Source of the DNA: Heloderma charlesbogerti
Taxonomy: Eukaryota > Chordata > Lepidosauria > Squamata > Helodermatidae
NCBI GenBank assembly: GCA_026122225.1
Contig: JANEZZ010002357.1
Coordinates: 186,001 to 250,000, forward strand
Length of the DNA: 64,000 bases
Reading direction: 5' to 3'
Shown piece by piece: positions 31,596 through 43,890 of the stretch (positions are counted from its first letter, which is position 1; the number at the start of each line of letters is the position of its first letter). The position numbers were made by a program, and so were the translations under genes. The notes under the pieces were generated by a model. That model was not told the origin of the DNA. It saw nothing but the letters and a program-made list of their open reading frames with translations, and did not search any database.

Positions 31596-32148
31596 TGTCG
31601 GGGTGGAAACTGGGCCCATAGAGCCCCAGAGCAGTTCTGATTCTGAGGAAGAGCAGCAACCCCTGGGAGAGGAGCTCGCTCATCGCTCACAGGCACAGCG
31701 GCAGGGGGAGATTCCTCCTGCCGGCATTCCTGAGAGAGATAGTGACCCTGGCAGCGAGAGAGCGGGGGAGGGGGCCTTGCTGGACACTCGGTGCAGGTGC
31801 AGGGAGTGGCGCCAGATGGAGGGCGCCGAGAAGAGGCGCTCTGCTCGCTTGGCGCTCAAACAACGGTCGCGTCCCAAGGACCCAAGGGAAAGAGGGAGGA
31901 CCTCTCCATAGCCCATAAGTTCAGTCTTCCTGCGGTTCTCCTTCAAATGGGGACCAACTGCCTTACCTGGAGCTTAGGCTACTCTGCTAACTACCCCAGT
32001 GCAGTTCCTTGCTTAGTCGCTGGTGATTAGCATCTGAAAGAGTCATTAAGTTGTAAACGGAATAAAGCCTTGGAAAGAATCCTATTCGTCCGTGTCTTGA
32101 GTTGGCTATTGGAGGGGATTGTAAGAGGCAGCTAGGGCGCTCCTGACA
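31596..32148 (+). mobile_element. Solo LTR, family A, copy 2
   Basis: TGTCGGGGTGGAAA ... GGCGCTCCTGACA, 553 bp, with TTATT on both sides (31591-31595; 32149-32153). A longer match (ATTATTCTCCTCCTATTATT) lies on both flanks, so the target may already have been repetitive. AATAAA near 32062 is a likely polyadenylation signal. Similar along its length to the 27279 copy, in opposite orientation. Confidence 0.85.
31603..31911 (+). pseudogene. LTR-embedded acidic-then-basic frame, copy 2
   Basis: 102 codons open from a GTG seven bases into the LTR. Acidic start (PQSSSDSEEEQQPLGEE), middle 'ERDSDPGSERAG', then basic 'EKRRSARLALKQRSRPKD'. The order acidic SDSE then basic RRSxRL also appears in the other LTR families here. 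No known domain; may be fortuitous. Confidence 0.4.
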
Positions 32149-32153
32149 TTATT

Positions 32154-33271
32154 ATTCTCCTCCTATTATTACTTCTCCTATTTGTTTCAGCTGCCCCAAG
32201 ACATTTTGGCACAGCAAAAAAGATAGAAAATCAAAATGGCGCCCCACCTAGAGGTAAGGAAAACAATCCTGTATGATAAATAATTGGTAATTTGATGTCC
32301 TTTAGTGGCACTGAAACGCTGCAACCTGAAGCAGACGCCTTACTCCACTTTGGAGTAGGGCTGGTCCTGGCCACTCCCATGAGGTGAAATAAACATGTCC
32401 TATGGTCAGCAGACATGTCTCATATATACTATTTAAATATCTTTTAAAATAACTCTTTCATTTATTCATTTTTTAAAAGGGATTTCATGCTTTAGCTTGG
32501 GGTTCAGTGACTTTTCCTTTCCCTTCCCTTGGGTGCGTGTGGAATTGATAGGATTGAGAGTGACTGCACACCCACCTCCAATTTCCTTTTCCATCAGTTT
32601 CTAAACAACAACCACATGGCCTTGTGGGAAATAAGCTCGACTCGGCATTTCTCACTTGAGCTCCAATGACATCCAGGGGTGCTGTGAACCCAGGCGCAGG
32701 TTTCATGAGCGGCACATCTTTATACGGTCCAGAGTCACAAAGCGAAGAGTTTTTCCAAGCTGAAGATACCAAATGGAAAGTAATCAACCTTCCCAGATCT
32801 TAGAAAGATTCCACGTTAGTGACTGCACCACATGGGGAAGTGGCAGCAGAAAGATGCGCCGCATGAGGCACACAGATACGAAGCTACAGGCTTGAATCAA
32901 AGCTCTTTCTGTTTGTCAGGGGAACATAACCCGTGGCCAATCACCACTCCTTTTGCAAGCTAGAATCACACTTTATATTGAGGGATTTATTGGGAGAAGC
33001 AGCTGTCCCCTGTGGTAAGGAAAGCTTTCTTACCAGAGACCCGTTCTTGTAAAACCTTCAGCAGCCATTGATAGTAAGGGTAGTGGTGTAAACAAAAGAC
33101 CTGAAAAGGCCCCAAACATCAAGAAGTTGATTCATGTTGAGGGCATGCTGCTGTCAAGGATAAGGTTGTCATTCAAACATGAGCAACAGCATCCTCATTT
33201 CAGCTTGATCGCGTCTGTTCCCAACAGTCTTGACACTATCATGAAGTTGAAAGGGACTCAATGAACCCTTT
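32154..33271. other. No gene or recognised repeat
   Basis: No repeat match and no coding motif found. Confidence 0.4.
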
Positions 33272-33361
33272 AGGCTGCAGGCCCTATCCTCAGTTACCTG
33301 GGAGTAAGCCCTATTGAACTCAGTGGGGCTTACTTCTGAGTAGACAATGTATAGGATTGGC
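33272..33361. repeat. Short MITE with 'agtaagcc' hairpin
   Basis: GGAGTAAGCCCTATTGAACT pairs with CAGTGGGGCTTACTTCTGAG. Outer ends GGCTGCAGGCCCTATCC and (reverse complement) GGGCCAATCCTATAC resemble the Harbinger-like terminus. Related to 11835 and 21572. Confidence 0.6.
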
Positions 33362-33639
33362 CCGCTTGTCAAATATTTTGCATACTTTGTCCCTCCTCCT
33401 CTTCATGAACCTTCTTGTATTGAAAATGGTTCTGAGAAGCATTCCAGGATATGTGGTACTTCAAGTAATACTTCTTTGTATCCTCAAGCACAAAACTACC
33501 CACTATAGGTCTCAATCTGAACAGCACTGGCATGTGTTTTTAGCCAATTGCCTACATGCAAGTAGGGCCCAATCCTTTCCCGGTTGCATGCATTGTAGCG
33601 GCTTAAAAGATCCTCCAGAAACAATCCATGTGTTTACCC

Positions 33640-33737
33640 CAGCCTTCCTCAACCTGGCACCCTCCATATGTGTTGGAATATAACTCCCATCATTCCCAGC
33701 CAACCATATGGAGACCACCAGGTTGGGGAAGACTGGT
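33640..33737. repeat. Foldback hAT-like MITE (family F)
   Basis: CTTCCTCAACCTGGCACCCT and ACCACCAGGTTGGGGAAGAC pair; the flanks GTGTTTAC and TGGTTTAC agree at 6 of 8, a degraded 8-bp duplication. Confidence 0.8.
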
Positions 33738-33964
33738 TTACACTGAGACCAGTGGCAGATATATTTTGTGCTCCAAGATTATAACCACGATTAGAGGGAG
33801 GGAGGGAAACTGGAGCATCAATTAGTTCTTGTGGTGAGCTAGGCCTGTTATGCTTAGCCATCAGCCTGCATGAGCTAAGAGTGCACCCTAAAACACCTGT
33901 ACGAGGCTGTGCACTGCAGAGGAAGACTGGTAATGGTGGACAAGTTGTCTTTCAGGTTTCTATT

Positions 33965-34048
33965 TTCCATCAGTAATTAATTTGGGGGTTGGACTCAATG
34001 GTCTTGTAGGCCCCTTTCAATCCTGCTATTCTATGATTCTATGAATTT
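33965..34048 (+). mobile_element. CR1 LINE 3' terminus
   Basis: GGGGGTTGGACTCAATGGTC, GGCCCCTTTCAATCCTGCTA and TTCTATGATTCTATGA, the CR1 3' end with two terminal octamers. Only about 80 bp remain. Confidence 0.85.
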
Positions 34049-34965
34049 TTCTTTGATAATGAAGAAGATCATCATCGTTGTCATCATCACCTGTGGCTAC
34101 CCATCCAAAGGAGCACTATTAGGCACCAGGGGACGTGAAGCAAGGGCTCTGGCAGTGAGGCCCAGGTGCCTGGCTCGCTGCGCCATTGGGGAGCTTTCAG
34201 GCAGAGGAAGCCATTGACCTCACCTTTGCTGTTCTGCAGCACCACACACATGATGGGCAGAGAGCGGTCCCACAGATCAGCCAGACCAGGGGATCTGTGG
34301 AGCCAACAGGGGACTGGCTGGCTATATATGTTCTATTACACTTGGCACCTCAGCCTGAGCAACTCCGAAACCTTGCAGTGCCTCCCTGTCTGTGGGCTGC
34401 TGCCTCTTGATACCTGGCCATCTGCCTGACCTTGCCTACGTAGCTGCCTCTTCATTCACTTCTCTGAACCTCTCTTCCTTGGATTGTATCCTCACCTCTG
34501 GCCCTTCCAACCTATCCACAGCAGCCTGACCACACAGAGTACCAGAGCTCCTAGGAACACAATTTGGGAAAATCACTGTTTTAATCCAATTTCCCTGTTC
34601 CCGTACAAGATATCTCAATGACATGGTTACTTCCACATGGGAGTTACTCCTCCCAGAGAGTAATGCTGCTGTGGGAAGTAGGCATGTTGTCAACTCCTCC
34701 CATGTGACTTCAGGTTTCCTTTGTTGCCAGAACAGCATGGAGAAGAGCCACCGTGGTTCTGATGCTGCTGAAGCAGAGTAGGAACCTGGGACTCTTAGAA
34801 TCTTCATTGGATTCATTTGCCCTGCAGAACTGATATAAATGCAGCCTTTCTGATACTGAAATGACCTTTGTGAGGTATCCATGATGCAAAAATTATCTGG
34901 TTACATCTTTAGATTAATACAAAACAGTTCCCTTCAGACCATTGAGGTTTCAGAAGATTACGGAA
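34049..34965. other. No gene or recognised repeat
   Basis: The frame of 148 codons on the minus strand at 34436-34882 has no domain, no splice context and no match I recognise. Confidence 0.4.
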
Positions 34966-35434
34966 TGTCATGATCTCCAGCCTTCAGACCTTCCAGTGTA
35001 TACCAGAGAATTCTGATGAGGGCGAGCCACAGACTACCTCTTCAGGAGTAGGACAATCAGTGCCTTATTCAGGACCCTTCTGGCCAGAGGACAAAGCCCT
35101 GCCATTTTCTTCTGGCTCAGAGGATGAGTTCCCTGCAGAACCTCCATCTCCCCAACCTTGCAAAAATCTCAGGCTACAAAACCAGGCAAGGGTTTTTTTA
35201 ACAGTCCAGTCTAGACTACACTACAGGTCTTGTTAGCCTACATAAAGGTGCAGTTGGCTTTAACTCCCTGCTGAGAGAACATCCTCCTTTTGTTGTAGTA
35301 GAAGGGAGTTCCAGCCAGCAGGGCCCATTTGGAGCTATCCAAGGTCCTATTTTCTTCTTGCTTTGTTCTGACTGCCATTGGATGCTACCAGCTTTCCTTG
35401 CCAGCCTCAAGCAACCACATAATGAGATGTGACA
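34966..35434 (+). mobile_element. Possible solo LTR, family C
   Basis: Begins TGTCATGATCTCC and ends GAGATGTGACA (TG...CA). The interior translates as LPFSSGSEDEFPAEPPSPQ then NLRLQNQ, very like the text at 40140. No matching flanks were found, so ends are tentative. Confidence 0.4.
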
Positions 35435-36534
35435 TGGATGATCATTCAGACATTCCACCACCGTTATTTATGTCAAAATAGTACACTAGTACACTGTATG
35501 CTGAATATGCAAGATAAATGCTAGGCATACAGATCATCACATACAAAAATAACAGGAAAAGTACATATATTGTGCTGCAGTGGAGCTCTATGCCTTCCTT
35601 CCTGGAAATATCCAACTCCACAGTAAACTATGGTACAAACAAGATAGTTTGCACAACTGAAGGAATACTTGGAAGGCGGGGTATTACCACAGCTCTTAGA
35701 AGTTAGAAAATCTAGGGCAATTTCAGCTTCCTTTTCTCCATTTATCTAGGGGAAATATCAGGCTGCAAGTCACACATTACCAGCACCAGATGAAATCTAT
35801 GTGGCAAGCAAATACAAAAGAGAACTTCCTAAAGCATCAGCACTAAGCACTGCAATACTAAGTTTACTCAATGGGGTGTAAGACACATTGAACTTGCTGG
35901 GGCAGACTTCTAAGTACATCACTGTCCCTACTTTGGGGGTGGGTGACTTTGGGAGATGTTTTGCTAAAAAAAAATTGCATGAGTTGGCAGGGTTGTAAAT
36001 CTTTGGGTTTCATCTTCTTCCCCAGGGAAGTTCAATCTCTAAGTGAGTGGATGCATCTTGCCTCCAGTGCACATGTAGATGAATATGCACATGTGAACAC
36101 TAAGCCACCATGCAGTGTACAGCTGGCCATTTCACACCCTGTAGTTGTCAATGTATATTTTGATCTCTTGCTCCATAACAAACTGTGGGACAATTATCTT
36201 TTTTTCTAGCATACCTTTAACCATAAGAACCATCACCCTCTGAGATTTTAAATCAGGGCAGGACAAGCTAATTCACAGTAAATGAATGCAATGTACAGGA
36301 GGTAGAAATGGCCCCTCAACAATGTGGAAGCATCAAGACAATGGATTGCTTGAGGTTTGTACAGTGATCCTTGGTATGAGAACAGGGATATTAATAAGCA
36401 TTTCCCTCTTTTTATCTGTGAATTGTTGGAGAGTATGTCATGCTTAGAATCATGCTGCAAATCACCCCACTTCAGAGAACCTCTGGTACTGGAGAACTTG
36501 CTACCTCCAGGACCAGAGGCAGTTGCTGGGGAAC
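35435..36534. other. No gene or recognised repeat
   Basis: Short frames only, none with a recognisable motif. Confidence 0.4.
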
Positions 36535-36645
36535 ATGGGTGGGAGGGTGCTGTTGTGCTTGTGTCCTGCTTGTGGGTTCTTGGTTGACAGCTGGTTGGCC
36601 ACTGTGTGAGCAGAAGCCTGGACTAGATTACTTATCTTTTTAATG
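36535..36645 (-). repeat. CR1-like fragment (family G)
   Basis: Minus strand reads CTAGTCCAGGCTTCTGCTCA, CACACAGTGGCCAACCAGCT and GTTCCCCAGCAACTGC, the family G text. Confidence 0.65.
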
Positions 36646-36689
36646 TGCTTCCACAAGAAATCCTATTTGAAAGGTTTAAAACATAGCAA

Positions 36690-36972
36690 AACAGCATAGA
36701 AAAAAATATTTTTAAGACTAAAAGGCCATGAACAGCAAAGGTTTTCAGATACAGATCCATGCAAAGAAGAGGACAGGCCATACCACATTTAAAAACTTAT
36801 TATGATGTGCACCAATTAAGACATATGTGAACAATAATCAAGGAAGGGGTGAGGGTAAACTGGACAGAGAGAGAAAGGGAATTGGTGGGATTAAAGGAAG
36901 AGGAATTACAAAATATGTTCTATATTAAAAAGCATATAGAACAACAAATAAGAAATAATGGAAGTACAATAA
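36690..36972 (+). mobile_element. L1 LINE ORF2 fragment, upstream part
   Basis: Translates as TFKNLLxxx / YYDVHQLRHM then WTERERELVGLKEEEL, L1 ORF2 text between the RT and the C-terminus. Cut by the Harbinger-like MITE at 36973 and resumed at 37383. Confidence 0.65.
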
Positions 36973-37379
36973 GGGAGCGATCCTATGGCTGCTAGTCAGC
37001 AGCTAGATGGCCATAGGATATGTGGGTTTCTGGGAACTGACCTCCCCCCCGCCCACGCTGTCTTGCAGGTAGTGTAGAACAGCCCTGAGCTCCCTGCTCA
37101 GAAGAGGAGTGCGGAGCAGCCAAAATGGGGCATTCCAGGGCGTGTACCAGGGCGGGGAAGGCGGAAATGTGGGTACAACACATTCTATGTGTCGACCGGC
37201 AGCCTCCTCCCTGCTCCACCTTCCCGTGGCTAATCAGCCAAAATCGGCTGTCTAGCTGCAAATGTGGGGCAGGAGAAGCGCGGAGAGAACAATCCCCTCC
37301 ACACTTCTTCTGCCCTGCATTGGATAGGCAGTCACCTCCAAGTTCAGAGGTGGCCACCTATTCCCATAGGATTGCGCCC
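36973..37379. mobile_element. Harbinger-like MITE, copy 3, TAA target duplication
   Basis: Left GGGAGCGATCCTATGG, right (reverse complement) GGGCGCAATCCTATGG, 14 of 16. TAA lies outside each end (36970-36972; 37380-37382). The shared interior includes the GTCAGCAGCTAGATGG hairpin. Inserted within an L1 ORF2, which gives a clean empty-site comparison. Confidence 0.85.
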
Positions 37380-37382
37380 TAA

Positions 37383-38640
37383 AAGGATTATTAAAAACAT
37401 GGAGCTTCAGGAATGAAAAACAAATGCCTGGGGTTTCTCCAATAATACCAATTTGGGCGCACCCAGAGTTTGATATAAAAGGGAAAGCAGTGTGGAAAAA
37501 TAAGTTGAAAGAAATAAGGTTGACCCAAATGAGAAATATTTATGAACAGCAGAATCCTATAACACAAGAAATATGGAATAATCGTGTACAAAGTATGGGA
37601 ATGTCACGGTTAGTATGCATGCAAATCAGTAAATTTATAAGAATTAGAAGGATAAGAAGGCAAAGTAAAAGAGATTTAACAGAATGGGAAAAAATGTAGA
37701 TAATTATCAGCTAGGAGATGGAGGCACAATGACCCAAATATATAAAATTCTGATAAAGCAGGAGATAAGGGGGAATGTAACAATAAAGTAGATATGGGAA
37801 AGAGAGATTGATGAGGAGATATAGGAAGAAGACTGGAAGCAAATTTTAGATAGATCTCCCTTTCAAGCAATATCCACCAAAATAAAAGAAGGTAGATTAA
37901 AGTTGGTTCAGAAGTGGTATTTCACACCAGTGAAGTTAGCAAAAATGACTAAGAATCTATCACCTTTGTGTTATAGAGGATGTGGAATTAATGGTACTCA
38001 AATACATATGTGGTGGAAATGTAGGAGGGTTAGGAAATTCTGGGACAAGATATTTCAAGAAATAGAAAGAATCACTGACCAAGAGATTTGTAAAACACCA
38101 GCATTAGCTTTATTGAATATGTTTGTAAAAGAAAACAGAGAGATTAGAGAGAAAAAATAATTGGTTTCTTGTTGACGGCTGGGTGGCAATTAAGTGCAAG
38201 TAATTGGAAGGCAGCCTGGATGTTGACAATATCTTTGTGGAAAAAGAAAATCTGGGACATAGCAATAAGTGAAGAGTTGACACAGAAGCTAAGAGTGCAC
38301 TGAGGAATAAAGAAAAGAGACACGTTCAAGGATTGGCAAAAATATAGAGATTTTATGAAAAAAGAGTTGAATGGAACAACTCTGATAGAAGCTTATAGAA
38401 ATCTGTGGGACTTATGAAAAGACAAAGACAATAAAGGAATGAAACAGGATGAATTAATTATATTACCTTAGAACAGAGATAGAAAATAAAGGAAGGGCAG
38501 AAGAAGTATCCTGAAACTGTTTGAGCTGGGGGAGGGATTGGGGAGGGACTGGGGAGGGATTCTGAATTAATATGAGTGTGTGTGTATGTGTGTGTGTGGA
38601 TAATTTCTTTTGAAAAATAAATAAAAATATTATTTTTTTA
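37383..38640 (+). mobile_element. L1 LINE ORF2 C-terminus and 3' UTR
   Basis: The frame at 37424-37699 gives TQMRNIYEQQ..., and 37903-38160 gives QKWYFTPVKLAKM ... CGINGTQIHMWWKCRRVRKF, the L1 tail with its Cys-rich 'C..C ... H..W.C' segment. Several stops. The 3' UTR includes (TG)n at 38575-38600 and ends AAATAAATAAAAATATT. Confidence 0.8.
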
Positions 38641-38706
38641 AAAAAAGAATGCTGGACTAGATGGACCCTTGGTCTGATCCAGCATGGCTCTTTTTATGTT
38701 CTTAAC
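38641..38706 (-). repeat. CR1-like fragment (family G), end piece
   Basis: Minus strand AACATAAAAAGAGCCATGCT then GGATCAGACCAAGGGTCCAT, the start of family G; truncated. Confidence 0.8.
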
Positions 38707-39957
38707 GAGAGGGACTAATTCTCTGATTGGTACTGCTGCTAATCTGCTAGTAATGAGCCACTTTCCTTCTTTCTGCACCAACAATTTGAAGGCTTACCAG
38801 CGGAAAATACAATTTCCACAAGGAGCAGATTAATAACATTTGCTTGATTAGAAACATCGGAAACTCTTTTGCATTTTTGTGGAGCGTGTATTTCATAAAT
38901 GTGCAATGCCCCTCACCTGATAGGTAACAGCAAAATCCATAGTAGATTCTTGCCTTGCTAAGTTTGGTTATATTTTCCAAGTAATTCTGGGAGACGGTAA
39001 TCAGGAGCATTGATTTGTAAATATTGCTGTGATAACTGACTGGAGCAGTTTTACATGTTTGGCTTATGAAGTAATACATGCAGTTATCTCATATATGATA
39101 AAAAGTGCTGTGGCATAATCTTTTCTTATGCAGTAGCCTGCTGAATGAAATGCTTAGGGTGGACTGAGACAGCAATGGTATAGATACACACTGGAATTGG
39201 GAAGCATGGATGATAAACCAAGTTAAAAAGGTAAGAACAAAAAATAACAAGGTTCCTTCAAACCATGGGGTACAAAATATATTGTGAAGGCCAGAAGCTT
39301 GCAGTAAACCTACCTTTCCAGGAGACTTTTGGAAACTACTGCATTTTGGGTGGAAGCAACATTTGATCTTGTGACCCCCTATTTGCAGAGCGAGTGGCAC
39401 ATAGCCCACTCTGGTTGACCACTGCAGTAAGAATAAGGCCTTCATCAGACATATGAGGCCAGCCACAGGAAACCATGTAGGCTTCCTCCTTGCAGACTGG
39501 ATGATGAGCTTTCAGGCATCCAAGGATGAGACAGCTGCTATGTTGAGGACCTGGAGAGGGTAGAAGCCATTCATATTTTTTGCTCCATGCCTGCATAAGC
39601 TGGAAGTGAACTCAGGCCCCAAAGCCTCCTGGGGATTCTGTACCTGGAAACTGTTCAAGGGCTACCAGGTATGATAATTAATTGACTGCTTATTATCATC
39701 AGTTCTAAGCAAAATGTAAAATGGGCCAGGTCTTGCAACCATCTTAAGGTTGTTTGCACAAACACCTCTACACATTTAGCCTAAGCATGAAGGGGAAATT
39801 GGGTTGCACATTCTGACCCAGCCCCAGCATTGCACATCCATCCCTTTGAGGTCCACACATTTGGGACAAAGTCTGAAAAGGGGAGGCTACACATGTACAG
39901 CTGGACCCATGTAGGCTCTTAACACAATCAAAGTTCCCAGTCACGTGGAGAGCATAT
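38707..39957. other. No gene or recognised repeat
   Basis: Minus-strand frames of 86-125 codons overlap each other and carry no known motif. Confidence 0.4.
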
Positions 39958-40440
39958 TGTTATGGACCAGGATCCTAAACCCTCATCCTCAGAAGATCCC
40001 CACATCTTGGCCTCAGAAGAAGAGGCTCCTCAGGGAGAGGACTTGGTTACAGAAAGGTATCATGAGGCTTCCATCTCCTCAGGACCCAGTTTTCCAAGAA
40101 GACCCAGGGGACCCCCCCACACACACACAATTGCATCCAGAGAAGGTTGCACTGCTATCCTCGGATTCTGAGGACTCCAGCAATGAAGACATCAGCATAC
40201 CACAGCCACCCCTGCATCGTCACAGCCTGAGGCTGCTCAGACCAGTCCCCTTTAAGAGAAAAGGCCTTAGTCAGTGTGGAGGCAGGGCTAACCAGCCTAA
40301 CCACCCTAAAGGAAGCCAACCCTGTATTTAAGGCTCAGCCATGATCTGCTGTTTGTTGGAGAAATATACAGACAAGGCTGTCTGGCTTCCAGCCTCAGTA
40401 TCAATTAGACCTCTCTGTGGTATGTTACTGTTCCTGCCTT
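39958..40440 (+). mobile_element. Possible solo LTR, family C
   Basis: Starts TGTTATGGACCAGG. Contains SSDSEDSSNEDISIPQ then HRHSLRLLRPV in one frame, close to the 34966 element, and a TATA-like TATTTAAGGC at 40324. The 3' end is not defined; an approximate edge is given. Confidence 0.45.
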
Positions 40441-40734
40441 CCTAGGAAATCTGACTTGCCCCAACCCCTGTAAACAGCCAATCCATAGTGGAGCCCTGTG
40501 CCCAGGCCTCACCACAACAGAGGCAGAAGAGTTGGGCACATGCCTGTGTATGCACATAGGCTCCATTTTTAGATGTGATGCCAAATGCATGGCCTGCCAG
40601 GGCTGGCAAGGTGCACCATGCCAGGGGCAAGGCTGAACTGGTTAAGGCTGGCAGGGGAAACCTGAGTTAGTTGAGGAGAGATGCATTCATGGATTCCCAG
40701 GACTCTCAGTCTTTTATTCTGTGATCTGCTCCTC

Positions 40735-40963
40735 TTAAAATGATTGCTTGTGTTTTGCTTTTAAACTCTGATTTGTTTCTATGCTTCTTTTTTTTAGGCT
40801 GTATTCATCATGTTCTTTTGTACTGTGTTGACCTTTTGTCAGCTGCCTTGCATTCTTTTGTAGAAAGGTGGGGTATACATTCATTCCTGCACTGAGCAGG
40901 GGGTTGGACTCCATGGTCTTGTAGGCCCCTTCCAACCCTGCTGTTCTATGATTCTATGATTAC
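40735..40963 (+). mobile_element. LINE 3' UTR followed by CR1 3' terminus
   Basis: GTCAGCTGCCTTGCATTC ... GGTGGGGTATACAT is an L2/BovB-like tail. From 40884 the text is CTGCACTGAGCAGGGGGTTG ... TTCTATGATTCTATGATT, a CR1 3' end. Confidence 0.65.
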
Positions 40964-42049
40964 GTTAACAATATATCCCCACCACCACCATGTGTAGAAT
41001 AAATGCAGAGGCAACCGGGTGAACAGCCCTCTAGACTAGGGTGTGGGTGTTGTAGGCCTGCTCTACAGGAAGCAATCGAGTGATGGCAACAACAGAAGAA
41101 AAGCTCAGGGATAATTTCCTTCCCTTGTCATCATCAACTTTTAAGAGTCAAAGAAGGTCAGCTGATATGAAATTAAATGCATTGGTGCAAAGGGCTCTCT
41201 TGTAATAAGCAGGAACAGATGCATAATATTCAGTTGCAGACTCAAGGGCTAAGTGCCCCAAGAGGAACCCTTCCAAACACACAGGGAAAGAGGGAAAGTG
41301 ATCCTTAGTTCCTAGAAATATGTCTGGTTTGTGCATCCATATTCAGCAGTAGCAGCAGCACGTCTTGAGCAATAGCTGGATGGGGGAAATCGAGGCGCCA
41401 TTTCACATAATGTGAGTCTGCAGTTCCTCTTCATCATCTGTCACCATGGCAGACAATCAGCGCTTTTTCACTAGCTTTGCCAAGAGAGGATGGCGCACAT
41501 GAGCTCCACTTGGAGAACCCTACCGGGTACCATTATCTTGCAGAGTTAGATCCAGCCTTTGTATATGTTATTAGATCCCCTTGTGCTGCATGAGTGAATA
41601 TCATGTTTGGTTTCAAGCTTAATACCTTTGCTATCAATGATTTAAAACATTTGTGGCTGGAGGAAAACAGGCTTCTGGGCACTGGCGCTGCAGGAATCCT
41701 GGCAGTTCAGTGGTTCCTGGAGGGAGTTCCAGCACTCACTCACTCACTCACCCTCCTCCAGGGGCCAGCGCTTGGTTCCACATAGATCCGGGAGTGACGG
41801 GGCAGAGGAAAAGTAGGAGATGACATACAGACAGATAGTCCAGAATCTGGCCGCAGGGGCACGTAGCTGCCTGCCTGCTCAGCGCTGGGGAATTGCAGGG
41901 TGCTCTGGCTAGTGGTTTCCCCTCACTTCCAGGTGATGCAACGCTCCTTGCCCAGGCTAGAGACTGAATTGCAGCCCCATTGTAGGCAGCACCTTCTCCC
42001 AGTTCTTTCAAGATGCACGATAGCTCCTGGCGTCTTTCTCACCTGAGCT
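40964..42049. other. No gene or recognised repeat
   Basis: (CACT)n-like short run at 41734; otherwise nothing nameable. Confidence 0.4.
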
Positions 42050-42250
42050 TCATAACAAAGAAAGGACGAGCTGTGCTGGATCAGCCCTAAGTCTAGTCCA
42101 GCATTCTGTTCACACAGTGGCCAACCTATGGGAGCCCACAAGCTGGATGTGAGTGCAATGCCACCCTCCTCCCCATGTTCCCCAGCATACTGTCTCTGAT
42201 ACTGGATGTAACATAAAGCCATCATGACTAGGAGCCGCTGATAACCTCGC
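42050..42250 (+). repeat. CR1-like fragment (family G)
   Basis: GCTGTGCTGGATCAGCCCTA, CATTCTGTTCACACAGTGGC and CCTCCTCCCCATGTTCCCCA; the same family as 2972. Confidence 0.75.
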
Positions 42251-43668
42251 CTCCGTACTGCTAACTGTTGGGGCTACTGGAGGTCAGAGCAAGGAGAAGA
42301 AGTTGCTGATGGTGCCAAGGTGTTTTTTCAAACCAAGAGAAGAGCCCTGCAGCAACTAGAAGGGAAAAAAAGGTTGGATAAATAAATGGAAGGGAAGCAC
42401 CAACAGTAGAAGACTGTGCGTGCGTGGCGTAAACAGAGCAATGAGCCAAGTGGGCTCATTTCTGCAAGGCTGATATATGGTGGTCCTCTGACCTATTTAT
42501 ATGTGCTCATTCATCACTCACGTTGTTGCATTTTGCGTGTCTCTTGCATGTGTGAGTGGCCCATTATTGATACACTAGACTCAGAGGTCCCAGTGTCATC
42601 TCAGACAAAATACTTTTCAACTAGGACAGTAATATGTTCAGATGAGTCATCAAGTGTTGTCAGGCAAATTAGTATCGCAGGAGCCTCTTCCTATTCACTG
42701 TGCTTCCTGACTTGGCGGCCCAAGGAGGGAACTGCTGAGCTTCACTTTTTCTCCCAAGGACCTCTGATCTGGTCAGTACTCTCTTGAGGCCAGAAGTCAG
42801 ATGACCTTGTTCAGTGATTTTTCATTCCATCATGATTAGTGAGAACGTTTAGGGTTGGATCCAGATTTAGGTGTGTCCAACTGGACTGGCGAAAGTGGGC
42901 TTCCTTGCCCCCTCCTACCCAGTGCAGGCCTTCCAGCCCCCTGACATGAGACCCAGAGGGGCAGGGGGCCCTGCTAAATGAGGTGGGCTGTGGTGCAGAG
43001 GGAGGGGCATCCCCCCAAATCAGGCAGAGGCATCTTCCATGAATGGAGGCCCTCTGCCAATGGAAGGCAGATCTAGGCTTCCCCTGTTACATGTACTGAG
43101 ATCGCACTTTCAAACATGCAGCTTCTTCAGTAACACAAATTAAGGCTTCACCACCACCACCACAACTACGCTATTAACATTTCATAAAACTTTATTGCAT
43201 CAAGTTGCCAGAATCGATATGGAATTAGATTTTACTAGGTTTTTTAATCCTTTAAAATAAATCACATATAACGATGCTACTGTGTTATACTTTCAGGAGG
43301 GGTTATGCAAGTGGGAAAGAAAAGGAAAAGAAAAAGCAGCATTTTCCAAGCAGCATGGGTCAATAAGTACTTTGAACAAGAAATGTGTAAAGTCTGGAGT
43401 ATGGAAAGGGGCTGTTTACAAGGCTGAAGACAGAGGTTTTAAAACTTTTAATGCTGGGAATTTAACCATGGGGGCGGGTTGAAAATGAGGAGGTGGGAGT
43501 CAGTTCTTATGGAACTGCTCCCCTCCTTCCAATTTAGGATCATGCACAGACATGTCAGCATCCAGGCTGACCCATAACAGATCCATTTTGTGCCTCCAGC
43601 AAGAAATGCTTACTTGCCTTTCCCAAAGTAACCAAAGTGAGAGAAATTGCACTCCCACAATTGCTAGT
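42251..43668. other. No gene or recognised repeat
   Basis: The frame at 42416-42787 (123 codons) has no domain I know and no partner exon. Confidence 0.4.
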
Positions 43669-43803
43669 GTGGCCTTCCCTAATCTGGTAGCCTCCGGATC
43701 ATTTGTACTACAACTCCCAGGATTCCTGATCATTGGACATACTGGCTGGGGCTGATGGGACTTGAATTCCAAAATATTTGGAGCACACATTTTAGGGAAG
43801 GCT
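43669..43803. repeat. Foldback hAT-like MITE (family F)
   Basis: GGCCTTCCCTAATCTGGTAG at the left and ATTTTAGGGAAGGCTAATCT at the right. Inner arms ACTACAACTCCCAGGATTCC and GGGACTTGAATTCC. A second, half copy abuts it. Confidence 0.75.
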
Positions 43804-43807
43804 AATC

Positions 43808-43890
43808 TAAGACAACCTTTCCAGACCTGGTAGCTTCCAGATGTGTTGGATTACAACTCCCATCATACCCAGCCAGCATAGCTAATGGTA
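43808..43890. repeat. Family F MITE, left half only
   Basis: CCTTTCCAGACCTGGTAGCT, GATTACAACTCCCATCATAC, CCAGCCAGCATAGC; the right arm is missing. Confidence 0.7.

Noticed and set aside
42416..42787. 123-codon plus-strand frame as an exon
   Set aside because: No domain, no recognisable splice sites in consistent phase, and no partner exon in the window.
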